Assembly (NCBI GenBank): GCA_037577475.1 | Contig: CM075197.1 | Coordinates: 25,653,150 to 25,717,149 of the forward strand | DNA length: 64,000 nt | Direction: 5' to 3' | From: Chaunax sp. Z400 | Taxonomy: Eukaryota > Chordata > Actinopteri > Lophiiformes > Chaunacidae | Part shown: positions 36,501-48,680 of the stretch, one piece after another | How the letters are laid out: each line of letters starts with the position of its first letter | Numbering within the stretch: the stretch's first letter is position 1 | Made by a program: the position numbers and the translations under genes | The notes under the pieces: generated by a model | The model's database searches: none | What the model was told of the DNA's origin: nothing | The model's input: only the letters and a program-made list of their open reading frames with translations

Positions 36501-37757
36501 AGACGATATGATGGAGATGGAGGAAGAAAGGCTGAGGATGAGGGAGCACATCATGAGGAATGTGAGTCTCACTCCTCACTATTATCTCTCTGGTTTCCAT
36601 CATGTGCCTTTCTCTGCTTTGGCTGATGCAGCTTCCGTGTCTGTGTCTAAAGGTGGATACAAATAAAGATCGTCTGGTCAGCCTGGACGAGTTCCTCAAA
36701 TCCACAGAGAAGAAGGAGTTCAATAATCCCAAAGAGTGGGAGGTAAAGAGCCCAGAGGGAGGCCTGAGGGTCGGGGGAGGTGGGCGGGTGATTGGATGTT
36801 CTGTGTCGTTCTAATCCCGGGACGAGTTGGGAATATGTGGGCAGAGATGCTATTGTTTTCTTCATCAGCTCACACACTTGGCGCTGCTCCCACAAGAAGT
36901 AATGTAGAGTAAATCATAACTCAGCCAAACTCACTACGGTGAACTTAAACCTGACGTACTGTATACATTAAAATATAGGTATTTAATATGTATGCTAAGT
37001 TGAGGCTACATTACTTTTTACAAAACCATAACATTTTAATTTGAATATTGAATATTGAATATTTTTTCACATTTGTTCCCCTGCTGTCACCCCTAGACTC
37101 TGGACACCAAGCCGGTGTACACGGAGGAAGAGCTCCAGCGATTTGAGGCTGAGCTCCGGGACAAAGAGGAGGAGCTGAAGAGGAAGGCGGAGAACCTACG
37201 TCAGGAGCAGGAGCTGCTGAAGGAGAGAGGCAAAGCCCTGGAGGCCCAGAAGAGAGAGTACCAGCAGGTAGTGGTCCCGCTGTAGGTCCCTGAGGTGCTC
37301 CTCTGGCACGGGGGGCCTGCTTCGATGATGTCACACATTATGACTGGCTGTACATCTGAAATCGTATGGATAATTGGGAGATCGTTACATTTAATGAAAT
37401 GTAAAAGCCAGTTTTCAGCCTGTAATAACACTGAAGCATGTCCATGATGACAGTTATAGTGCAGTTTTTCCATTCCAGGCAGTGCTAGAGATGTCTCAGA
37501 GACAGAAGGAGCAGCAGGCAGCGGACGGGCAGCCTCCTGCAGGTCCTAACGGAGAACTCAAGTTCCAACCAGAGGCACAGAAAGCAGAAGCTACAGGTGA
37601 ACAATCTGAGATGTGATACAGGAGTTAGATTCCTGTTGTGATTGCTGTATTGAGTGAATCTCTTCTCTCTCCCACAGAGGAAAAAGGCCCGGCTGAACAT
37701 GAAGCCCAGAATAAACTGCCTGCCGAGCCTCCACAGAATCTGCCTCTACACACCTGA
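33508..37757 (+). CDS. nucb1: Nucleobindin-1 (calnuc), secretory-pathway EF-hand protein
   Basis: Exons: 33508-33630, 33735-33842, 34407-34539, 34891-34994, 35207-35392, 35477-35567, 35652-35710, 36469-36561, 36653-36742, 37097-37267, 37479-37596, 37678-37757; 451 aa (human 461). It is a Golgi calcium store protein that also binds G-alpha-i. It starts with a signal peptide (MNLKPGWLLLLSISAGVLS). Next come DTGLYYDRYLREVIEVLETD, a basic helical segment (VRTRLDELKRQEVSRLRMLLKAK), LKQFEHLDPHNQNTFE, and two EF-hand loops: DTNEDDVLDEQE (249-260) and DTNKDRLVSLDE (301-312), with an acidic helix between. The G-alpha-binding segment LEALFTKELEK is present, split by an intron after FTKE. A Glu/Lys/Gln-rich coiled coil makes up the C-terminal third. 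The exon 4 acceptor is a weak ttgaag; the stronger cctacag 8 bp on breaks the frame. Confidence 0.94.
34054..34287 (+). repeat. Two copies of a fish interspersed-repeat segment in a nucb1 intron
   Basis: 34054-34112 ('catccacaaagttttgtaga', then 'ttagtagtttttgc') and 34215-34287 ('agttccatggaaatctgtcc', then 'agcagtttttgtgtaatcc') are versions of the same unit. Another copy lies at 59425-59480 and a weaker one at 39675-39720. Confidence 0.5.
35760..36316 (+). repeat. Interspersed repeat in a nucb1 intron
   Basis: Starts near 'gtgtttcccctaag' and ends near 'aaactgttcctttaa'. Segment 36157-36234 matches 46682-46750 in ppfia3 intron 1 (gttactgk, cactcaacct, tctcctctactt, gccctcgg), so at least this part is dispersed. 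No protein was recognised in it. Confidence 0.55.
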
Positions 37758-37981
37758 AGGGGCTCTGACACAGAAACCCAGACGGGCTCTACAAACGGAA
37801 CCATATGTTCAGACCATCATTCAGACTGATGTGGCTCATGATTCATGACATATTGTACTGTGTGTTCATTTCTGTGGTCTACATTAGATTAAAGATCTCC
37901 ACACAGCAGATACATGGATATCAGAAATCTTCCGTTTCAGTGAAGTTGTTACTAATGCAGTGTCATATCATAAACATTACA

Positions 37982-37987
37982 AATAAA
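37982..37987 (+). terminator. nucb1: Polyadenylation signal of nucb1
   Basis: AATAAA 225 bp after the stop codon, followed by a T-rich stretch. Confidence 0.65.
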
Positions 37988-37999
37988 GTCTTTAATTTA

Positions 38000-40880
38000 A
38001 AACCTAAGTCTGCCTTGAAGCTGAGCTGCCTGTCTTTACTCTCCCTCTCCTCGCTGCGTCACGATTTAGTGATGAGGGGCATCATCAGCTGTTCACCTGT
38101 CTTCACTGATCTGGTGTTGGGTTTTCTCTTTCGATCAGAAACATTTTGATGTAAGTTTTGACAAGTTAACCGATCAGAAGCTGCTTCATAGTTGTTAATT
38201 AATAATACGCTCAAGAGTTTGCAGAGATTTCCAGAATTATTATGAATGGAAAGACCGGAGTTTTTTTATCGACTAAAAATACAGCTATCATGCTGCTAAA
38301 CATGAATTCACATCAAATATAATTATTTACATGGAAAACAAGATTATCCATACAAGAGATATTGATACAATTTGAAAGAACAGCCATTGAATTTAAAATT
38401 CTAAACATTTAAATATTTTTAAATACTTAAAATAAGAAAAAAATAAATATTAGTCAACTAAATATGCTTGATTTGTTTATTGTCACATACTGTATAGTTA
38501 TGTATTGACAAGTTATGGAAAAATATCTGGACTTTATCTGCCATCGACATCCGTTAATAACTTTTTGAGATACTTTGTACACAAATAAACAAACATGATC
38601 ACATTAACTTCATCTATAGGGAACCAGTGGTGTGCAGACATTTGAATCCCAGTTATTTAATTTTATTTATTAACTGTTTAGAGCAATAAAATATATAAAA
38701 ATAATCTAATTAAAGTCATGATATAATTTTGTGGCACAACAAATCAGACACCATGTATGGAGGATCAGAATTTTATATGGTCTATGTGTGGAGGAGTCTT
38801 CCTCCTTCTTCGGGTCACCATGTATCCCTGCAGACACTGGGTCTGTTGTCCACCGTCATGGCTCCCCGGGGACCTGCTGACGAGATGCTCTCCTGGCCGC
38901 CACCCAGAACATTCCTATCGGCATTCCTCCGACCCGCTGACCTCCCCTGACCTCCGACGGGCCCTCCTCTCCTCGTGTCGGTGCAGCTGCCTCCTGTCAG
39001 TCACTGCTGTCACATCACCAGAATGGAGACGTCTTCAAGAAGATGCCAGGAGCATGAAGTCAGTGTTTATTATGACAGTCTCTAGAGGTTTGACCCAGTA
39101 GAGCGCTTTTATTTTGAAAGGTTTAGTTTTATACAGTTTTTCCTCCTTGAGAGCTTAAAGAAATTATTAGTGATTAGTGTGGCAGTAAATCTGTTTTTAA
39201 AAACCTTTTCATGTCTTAATTATCATTCAAACAAAGTGTTATAGTCTCAAAATAAGGTGGATACTAGTTAAAACCATTTTTAAGCTCAAGTAAAGACTTT
39301 GTGGAAAAATTACAGGCAGAAGCTGTTTTAAAATGCTAATAATACTAATGTGAAATAATTTAAAAGTCAAAAAAATGAAAGAGATCATGAAAAATGTATG
39401 TTCTTTACTAAACTAAAAATAGAAATTAGACATACAGGGTTAATGTGCTGGTATTGCAGACGAAAGACTTTTTATATGCAAAAGTTTTTCTGCTATTAAA
39501 GTTACAGTAACATTTTTTATTCAGTGACAAATAGGGTTGTACGTTGGTGCAGTGGTTAACACTACTAACAGTGGGTTTTTGCATGTCCCCCTGTCTGGGT
39601 TTTTGCATGTCCCCCTGTCTGGGTTGGTTCCCTTTGGGTGCTCTGGCCTCCTCCCACAGACCATACCCTACCTCCCCAAAACTTTCATCAAAATCTGTTC
39701 ATAATTTTTAAGTAATGTGGACATTTATTTGTGCTAACGTGAAATAATCATGCATTAAGCGGTTCACATGTGGGAAAGCCAACTCTTCACATGTTGGCCT
39801 TTCTCATGTGACTTTTCCCACTTTTCTTTCCTCCATCTCTCCAACACACTTCAGACACATTTAATTTTGATGCACTTAAAATTTCACTGGTGGCTCTTCT
39901 GAACATCAGCCTCTCTGAAGAGGACATTACGTCACCTGCAAGATCCCCCCCCCCTTTCCTCTTTCCATCACTACCTTCTATTTTAAGACCCGCCTCCTTT
40001 GAGATCTGATTGGCTGACAGACTAAGCCTGGCAACGGTGAGGTCGTTGGCGGGTCGTTTAATCATAAGACAGAAATTAGTCTGAATATTTTAGTTATTTT
40101 TTAAATTAAATAATCAATTTTCCATATTAAAACCCATAGACCTCACTTTAATATAAAATATTAACAAAGCTGTGGCCATTTTTTAAGTTGCTTATTTTTA
40201 CTTTGACCTTTTAAAAGTTCTGATTAGCTTCAGTTTCATAAAAAATATGAATCTATGCCTAAAATCCAGACATTTGGCCTTAAACCTTTAGGTGGAAGAG
40301 TGTTGCCGTTCCCTCATTGAGCCACTAGAGGGCGCACTTGTTTGAACATCTCAGCAACTTTCATGTCCCACACGAAAATAAATTAAGACGTTTTCTTGCT
40401 CTCATGTTCGCTGAGTTTGTGTTTAAAGGTAGAAAACTGAGACAAAGTGAAGCTAGAAGTGAGAATGAGAGGAATTTATATGGTGACAGTAAAAGTTCGT
40501 TTCTTTAAGACCCAGCATCTTCGCGAGGGGAAGAGATGTGGGGAGATAAATAACGGACGTCAAGTTACGCACAAATATCCGGAAGAGGAGCGGAAGCAGT
40601 ATTATTTCTTCAAAATAAAATTTCAACTCTATGTTTTAGGTTATTTAAAAAAGCAGTTCCAAGCAGTTTCCATTTATCATTTTCTAGCAGACTGATAGCA
40701 AATTGCTTATAAGACAAATTTAGATTTCCATTAAGAGTCTAGAGGCCTGAAATCTTTAACAAAAAAAACTTCTTGATATTCGGATCTGCTTCATGCACTA
40801 AGGTATTAGTACTTTCACTTAATTAAAAAATCTGAATGTTGCTTCTGACTGCTTATTTTATTAAGCTGTTTTATTTTGAA
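38000..40880. other. Intergenic region between nucb1 and ppfia3
   Basis: Mostly AT-rich and without coding exons. It contains a GC-rich island (about 38795-39060) that I cannot explain and a degraded interspersed repeat (39532-39665). The segment 39780-40060 is moderately GC-rich and not coding. Confidence 0.55.
39532..39665 (+). repeat. Degraded copy of an abundant fish repeat with an internal duplication
   Basis: The order 'ggtgcagtggttaac', 'gtttttgcatgtcccc', 'gtctgggttgg', 'ggtgctctggcctcctccca' matches the common teleost repeat that begins with a tRNA-like 'ggtgcagtggttagca' box. A segment of about 25 bp (around 'tttttgcatgtccccctgtc') is duplicated in tandem at 39576-39625. Confidence 0.6.
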
Positions 40881-40899
40881 GATCGTAGCCGGATGTTAC

Positions 40900-41097
40900 C
40901 TGTGTTTCCTGCGTCCGCCTTGACGCAGGGCTGATGCTTAGCCGTCGCTCCCACAGCAGAAGGAGGGAGGGAATGGGGAGGCTGCTAACCGGGCTGTAAC
41001 GAGGAGAAGCTGCAGCCTCCGTCTCTCACATGCTCTGATGGAGTGAACCGGCCAAAGACGCGCCTTTTACGTCCGTTCTCTGTCGACCATGGAGCGG
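40900..41097 (+). promoter_or_regulatory. ppfia3: Probable ppfia3 promoter-proximal first exon
   Basis: A CpG-richer block ends in a strong donor (GAGCGG|gtaagg) at 41097. It carries an ATG at 41089 that begins a short upstream ORF. Plausible acceptors follow at 41918 (tttccag) and 42283 (ctctcag), just before the main start. A G-rich run (41167-41215) lies directly after the donor. Confidence 0.55.
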
Positions 41098-42292
41098 GTA
41101 AGGCGCGCTAATCGTTTGGAAATCCACGGTGATGTGCGGCGCGTTACACCATCCAGCTGTTTTTCTGGGTGGGGGGTGGGCTGGGTGGTGTGGGGAGGGG
41201 AGGCAGTGGGGTGTTGATAGGAAATAGACGCCTTGCGGTCGGAATAAAGCCAAAGCGATGCGATATTCAGGTTTATCATTAGAAAATAAAGCGAAATATG
41301 TCACGATTTCATCTGCTAATTAGGCCCACATCATTTATGATTGGCACCTCCCTCCATGATGGGAGAGCGGAGTGAGGCTAGCCCTAAATACATTTAAAAA
41401 ATCCTATTTATGATGTTTATTTTCTTTAGACATGAATTATTCCCTGTTTTAACGCCCTGAGGATAATAAAGCTCTAGAATATTTGAACAGATGGGTAGAA
41501 ATGAGCCTGTTTCCTGTTGTTCACATCCCGTCATTACAATTCATGATGACTCCCTTTTCTTCAAATGAAACAGCGCCGCATCTTTCTCTGTATTTGAGCT
41601 ACCATTCACGACTCCTTACATCATGCGCATTCATTTTCACCATCATGACTATGGACGCACTGATGGATGAATTCAGGCCGGAGTATCGCGATGCCAGTCA
41701 GTGGAGGAGACAGCACTGCTGCACCAGCAGTGGTCTCTGTCCCTCTGAGGGTTTTGGGGGGGGAGGCTGTGTGTGTGTGTGTCATATGAGCGATCACAAC
41801 CTGCTGGCACACAGAGGCCCTACATCATCATCATCATCATCATCATCGTGGTCTTCATCATGTGGTTCCTGAACATGTGTCACACACGTGTGTAAAAAAT
41901 GTCTTTTCTCTTTCCAGGTTCGTGTCACATCTCATTGAAGCCTGGGCCGGGGGGTCAGAGGTCATCCGCCGAACCTACACTTCTCCCTCTCACCCCTGCA
42001 CCCCACCCCACCCCACCCCTCCACCAAGCCCCTGTCTCCCTTACACTGTTTCTCCCCAATCACTGGAACTTAAATTCTTCTCCTCACCCCCAAAATTCGC
42101 ACATCTGCCCTGTCTACACCCCCCTCCTCACTCACTTATTTCCTGCCTGCCAGCCTCACCCAATCAGCTTGAGAGGAAACACCCCAAATCAACAAAGTAA
42201 CTGTTTGATGACGAGTCATTTGTTCGACAGACGCGGCGCTCAGGTGTCCTAAACAGCCTCTCAGATAACACCTCTCACTCTCAGGCCTCAAG

Positions 42293-45200
42293 ATGATGTG
42301 CGAGGTGATGCCCACCATCTCCGAGGACGGGCGCAGCGGAGGAGGAGGAGGAGGCGGCTCGTCTTCCCCGGCAGGGGCCGGAGGAGGGCTGGGCGGAGGG
42401 ATTGGAGGCATTGGGGGCTACCGGGATTCCCGAAGCGGTAGCGGCGGCAGCAGCGATGAGGGGGGCAGCACCGGCAACCTGGAGTCCCTGATGGTGAACA
42501 TGCTGACGGAGAGGGAGAGGCTGCTGGAGAGCCTGAGGGAGACGCAGGACAGTCTGGGGACGGCGCACCTACGCCTGCGAGAGCTGGGCCACGAGAAGGA
42601 GTCGCTCCAGAGGCAGCTGTCCATCGCCCTGCCGCAGGTATGATGACTGGGGGGGGAGCTGCACAGTAGATCATTTCAGCACCATCAGCACAATGTGGCC
42701 ATGTTGTCCCATTACAGGACACCAGAGGCCTGTTTCATAAAGCAAGCTTATCAAATAAGTCAGGCTTATTCTGGTTAGTCTGGCTTAATTTCTCTTGATT
42801 TGGTTTCATCTAGCAAGTTCAACATAGTTTAAGCTCAGTTACTATGGAAACTTATAACTACTTACTAGCCTGGTTTGGGGCAGGCTAACTGTCGTTTACT
42901 CGCAGTTATCTTAACCAGCTGAACCTGTCTGGAGTTAGTCTGGCTGGATGAGCAAGAATTGAGCTTTACGGAACTTTAAGCCTGGATTTATTTGTTAGGT
43001 TCATTCAAGTCGGATGTTGGACTTCAATCCTCGCTTCTCTAGGGTTTTTTTATTTTTATTTTATTTTTTTATGAAACAGACCTCAGGTCAGGTAAGGTGA
43101 ATGAACTCAAACGCGTCATGCTGCAACTTTTTTTCTGCTTGATACTAAAGGAAAACTCAACTTGTTTATGTCCCACTGCGTAGATTAAACAGACATTTAA
43201 TATCATGAGAAATGGCAGATTGCAGCATCTGGAGACAGTAAACAACAACAAAGTACTTTACATTAGAAATAAAAGGCATTGAGATGACGTATAAACACAA
43301 TGTAAAACAATATATAAAGCGTTTAGGTAGAAATGACACGGATTTAAATAGAAAATAAAAGAAATAATTAAGACAACAGTAAAAGTTGCAGTGCAGTGTA
43401 ATAACAGTAATCAGTGGATTGAATAAAAGTCAAACAGAAAAGAAGTGAGAGTTGGTCATTCCCTTCTACCCTCACCTTACATTCTTATTTATATTCACCC
43501 TGTAAACATAGAACCAACACTTAGATATGTCCATAAATGTTGTCATAGGAAAAACAGCTGTTCCAAAAGACTCACTGTTTCCTGTTCTACTGGGTGGTTT
43601 CCTCCCAAAATGTAATCACACGTTCCCCCGATGCCAATCTCTGATAAAAGTGTAATGCTAGATCTGTCTTTAACTTCTTGAGTTGAATGGTTGCCTTCAG
43701 GGTCCTCACAATGTTAAATAGTAAAGTCAGTAAATAAAAATCGTGGCTCCACCTCTTTGTCTGGATCCACTCCAACATGTAATGGTTCCTTTCCTTTGGT
43801 GCTGATCTGTCATTAGCTGAAATGTACGAGAGGAAACGGTCTGACAGGCCTTATCTATATTAAAAACATATTTTTTAAATAGAAAATAGTGAAAATGATC
43901 AGTTTTCTTATCGGCCATGAGAAGCAGCTAATTATTGATGATCTTATCAGCTGGGAAAAAATCCATTGTGTGCATCCTTAGCTGTATTAAATAGTCATTA
44001 GGTTAAAATAGTGGTATTTAAACTGAAATTAGGATTTTAGACTGCAATTAATACAACAAATATTTCTCAAAGTGTATATATTAGAGTACAAATACCTCAT
44101 ACTGTAAGTAATTTGTAATTAAAATAAGGAATACTTCAAAAAATACTAATTCAAATTATTTAAAGCTAAAACTTAGCCCTAAATTTAGAAAACGTAAAAT
44201 ATTGGAAAATAGCTTCATTTTACTAATAAAATCAATAATAAAATAAAAAATTTTGGCTGATGTTGTTCAGATTGAGCGAAGATTTCTCATTAAATCTGCT
44301 GAAAATCTTTTTCACGTGCACCCCATGAATATTTTTTCATCCAGATGGTTAGAAGGGTCTTTGAGGATGTTCAGTGTTTTAAAACAACCTTGTTTTTTTT
44401 GTTTTTTTTCAAAGATCGTCATGCGTCCTTTTGGAAAAACGAACGCTCGGCTTTGTGAAACATGGAGACGATGGCAGAAGTTGCCTTTTCCCCTCTGTAG
44501 AACAGAAGCCAGTCATTATATCATCCCATCCCGGCTCTGTAGAGCTAATCGTTTCCTAATTCCACTCCACATACAAAGGCTCCATCTCTGTTTTCAGGCA
44601 GGATGCCCCTGGCGGCGACGGTGCCTCCATCGCTGTTACTTCCTATTTTTCACTGTCGCTACGGCTGAAAAAAATCAGGATGTGATAACAGCTGTAGCAG
44701 AGCTGCACATTTTGACAGAGCGGCTGGACATTTAAAGGCCGTATTACCTCAGTGGGAGGAGATCGATATGGTGCACACATCTGCAGAAACGCAGATACAG
44801 AGGAACGAGTGGAGTGATGCGATGCTTTCTACTGTAGATGAGTTCACTGAGTTTGTCTGTGTGTGTTGCCAAGAGAGGAAAACAGGAGCGAGGGATGGAG
44901 AGAGAGACAGCGTGGCACAGAGAGAGAGAAACCTGAGAGAGAGAGAGAGAGAAACAAATCAAGCTGTTTGTATATTCCTACATGCTGTGAAGGTGGCGTC
45001 AGGAGCCTGAGTGAGATGAGGAAGAGATGGATGAAGGAGGAGAGTCGCAGGAAAGGAGTAAGAGGAGAGAGGAGGGTGGAAGGTGTCTGGTGATGGACGC
45101 CCATCTCACTCGAATTAATCCCAGAGTTATGACATTGAACGCACCCGTCTGTACACAGCAATCTCCTCCCTGATCCTTCCTCCTCCATCTTTTTCATCTC

Positions 45201-45423
45201 TTCACTTTCCATCCTCGGCTCAGGAGCCGGTCACAGGCTGTGTTAAGACGACTTAAAGGAGGACGGGAGGTGAGGCGCCTGTTTGTCCCCGTGTGGGTAA
45301 AGCGATCGCTGGTAACACAGAGCGAAGGTAACAGCAGCGCCTCGAACGCATCAGCGCCTTTTAATGGCTCGTTTGCATAAGCGTTTTTGAGAAGGCACAC
45401 GATCTGGCTCACACACGGCCGTG

Positions 45424-45484
<61 letters not shown>

Positions 45485-48400
45485 ACATGTGTATCACGAG
45501 TGGAGGACGATGAGTGCACAGCATCTAGGCACAACGGATGTGTGTGTGGTGATGTTTTTTTAACGCCACACGGCACCTGGAAGTTAAGACTCCCCTCGAG
45601 TGACTTGGAAAATGTCACTCCTCCTCTCTCTGTTGATCCGCTGCCATGGTTACCACTTAGTTTGACCGAAGGCAACAGATTTTTAAAGATAGCTATCATG
45701 CAATCCTAAACTCACATCACGCATAATTGGATTAAATTACACAAAATCACAACCGGACTGCTGTGGAAACTGGAAATATGACCTGGACCGATTCCAGTTC
45801 CATGCATGTCTGTTTTAGCCTCCAGGGCGTTTGTTTTAATGACAGAGCGAACGCACAGATAGTCCCGCTTATTGTGCAATTAAAGCAATTTCAGATGCAA
45901 CACATGCAATAAACCTGGTTGTTATATTTTATATATTGAGGCCCGGTTTAAGAGTCTCGGCGGTCGTAAAACTGCGAGCGCCGTGTTGCATATGGCAAAG
46001 GTTCTACTGTATGTGCTGCTCAGCTGGTTCTTAGTGAGTCACGTCCTCTTTAAGAGAGATGTAGCTTGCATGTCTGTGCACGTTTGGTTAATGCAGTGAA
46101 ATTCTTTGAATGTCGGTTTGCTCACGAAATCGAGTTCTGGTTGAGTTGTGTGGGCTGATGGGAAATGTTGGCAGTTAACGTTTAAGCCGCAGTCGATTTG
46201 TTTGTTGTCGTGTTTGGTGGTTTCTAATTCTGTGCAACAGGAGGTAATTTCCAGTCCAGACAGGGACGTATTAAGGAAAGGGGCCCTGGAAGCTGATTGG
46301 CCACCCAAGGCGCCGCCACGTTTCTATCCCCCGCCATGAATGAAGTGAGGGGGGGATACAGGAAAGGCGTAACGTTTCATTTCTGGAGCATAACTCAAAA
46401 AAAGTTTAAGATTTTTACCATTTAGGAACGTTATCATTTGGATTTTTTTTTCTCGTTTTTCCGTTTCCATGGTTACATGATGAATTTAGGCTCATTCTGT
46501 GAATGGGGGGCAACTTTTAAAAAAAAGGACTATCTTAAAGACGACATGTTTTGAGATGAATCAAATTATTACAGAAAATCTGGACCGGAATTAACAAACA
46601 GTTAAAGGAGTCATATTTTACAAGTCTTACATCACTGTCTGGGAATTCTTTTCTTTTCTTTTCTTTCTTTTCATCTCTTGGGTTACTGGCACTCAACCTG
46701 TCTCCTCTACTTGTCTGTGAGTGAAGCGTGGTTAAGCCACGCCCTCGGGTACTGGCATGTACTGGAGAGGCACCTTTTGATATTTTGGGAATCATAAGAA
46801 TCTTATTAATTAAATTTTTTTTTTTTGGAAACTTTCTAACTTTCTTCTATGAAATGCACCTGTGTTGGGGATCCTGAGTATTTCATGCCTGGTATGATTG
46901 GCTGTCTGCACAGCGAGAGCACAGTGTAGGCGGGTATGAGTATTTCCTGTATTTAAGTGTTAGTTTCTGTTATACAATAAAGACTTATCCAACTCCATGG
47001 ATACCTCATTTTATCTTTTCTCACTTTTATCCTCAGGCACATCTTGAAATGTACAAATTGATTAATTGATACCTCTGATCACTAATGCTCTGTATCCAAC
47101 CAAATGTTCTGAACTTTGTTGCAGCCCCATCAGTGAATCTTTAATTCCTCATTTCAAACAGTTCATATTTATTCATCTGATCTCTTGTACAGGATGTTCT
47201 GAACATTATTTCATTTCTCATTAAATACTCATTTTCATTCATTTTAGGAGCATGGCCTCATTTGTTGGTTAAAATGTTTTTAAAAAATCTTTTTTTTCTT
47301 TTACACTTTTCACTCCTCTGCTAGCTTGTTACTAATCCCTCCATCTGTAAAACCTGCAAAGCCACACTTGTACCCGCACCCTGAGGGAACTGTGGGAACC
47401 AGAGGAAGTCGGTCACCAGTTGAAGTTAAAACACACAGGGCAGGTTCAGGGAACGTAGGAAAGTACAGCACTTCATTATAAAGTCATTTGTGGATGCAGC
47501 GAACCTTCCTTCCAGTGTGTCATCATGACCTCATGCAGCAGCAGCAGCAGACTCAATAACTGCGCCCTCTTGCGACCCTTGCAGGAGTTTGCAGTGCTGA
47601 CCAAAGAGCTGAACCTCTGCCGGGAGCAGCTGCTGGAGAGAGAGGAGGAGATAGCAGAGCTGAAGGCAGAGAGGAACAACACACGAGTCAGTACTCCTTC
47701 GTCTGTTTAACATTATCCTCCTTTTATTTGAGACCAGTTTATGACGCATGAGGTACCGTGGGGACGTTTTTATTGGACGTGAGCCGTGTGTGTTTCCAGC
47801 TGCTGCTCGAACATCTGGAGTGCCTGGTGTCCCGTCACGAGCGCAGCCTGAGGATGACCGTGGTGAAGAGGCAGGCCCAGTCCCCAGCCGGGGTCTCCAG
47901 CGAGGTGGAGGTCCTGAAGGCCCTCAAGTCCCTGTTTGAGCACCACAAAGCTCTGGACGAGAAGGTGAGGGAAAGACTGCGGGTGGCTCTGGAGCGAGTG
48001 GCGTCCCTGGAGGAAGAGCTGCAGTCCTCGTCCCAAGAGGTGAGTCCACGTTTTGTGGTTTTTCCGCAGGTTTTCGGTGGATTAGTGACGCCGTCTCCCC
48101 TGATGGTTCTCCTCCATCTCATTTTAGGTCGTATCTTTAAGGGAACAAATCAAGCGAAGGCAGCAAGGACTCGACAACGGCAAAGAGGTAATTTTTCAGA
48201 TTCATTACGTTTTTCCTAAAGAACGCGAAACATCACCGTCAGCAAAAAACAAAACCATATTTCTCCAAGAGCGATGAGTCAGCGAATCACCATAAGAAGT
48301 CTTCTGATCCATGGTGGTCCTGTTGTGGTCCTCTTGACCACCTGTCCCGAGAGAAGAGTCTCTAACTTTGTCGAAAATTCAGGGGCCACACCGAAAGCGA

Positions 48401-48641
48401 ATTTCACAGTGATGTCACCATCTCCTCCAGTCGGGAAGTGCCGCTCCTGTTGCCTAGCAACATCGACAGCTAGAGTTGATTAGTTGATAAGAAGTCGTAA
48501 AGTTGTATAGTGGTAATAATAGCTTTGGTGTAGCGGTAGTAAAAGTATTACATTCCGTTGTAGTAAAAGGTGTCGTGGTACTAGTAGTAATAATAGTAGT
48601 AGCCGTAACATTTATTGTAATTAAACCTGTTGTAGTACAAC

Positions 48642-48680
<39 letters not shown>

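Larger units (their letters stand above)
42638..47584 (+). other. ppfia3: ppfia3 intron 1, repeats and candidate regulatory DNA
   Basis: No coding exon. It contains a MITE-like block (42727-42995), a non-repetitive segment with homeodomain-like words (about 44400-44740), GA-rich DNA (44880-44960), a GT microsatellite (45425-45483) and a dispersed repeat segment (46682-46750). Confidence 0.6.

Noticed and set aside
45425..45709. ORFs coding Cys-Val or Thr-His runs
   Set aside because: Translations of the TG/CA microsatellite.
46895..47000. LTR-like stretch with 'gtatttaag' and 'acaataaagact'
   Set aside because: It resembles the R-U5 part of a solo LTR, but I found no matching second LTR, primer site, TG...CA ends or coding remnants, so it is not listed.
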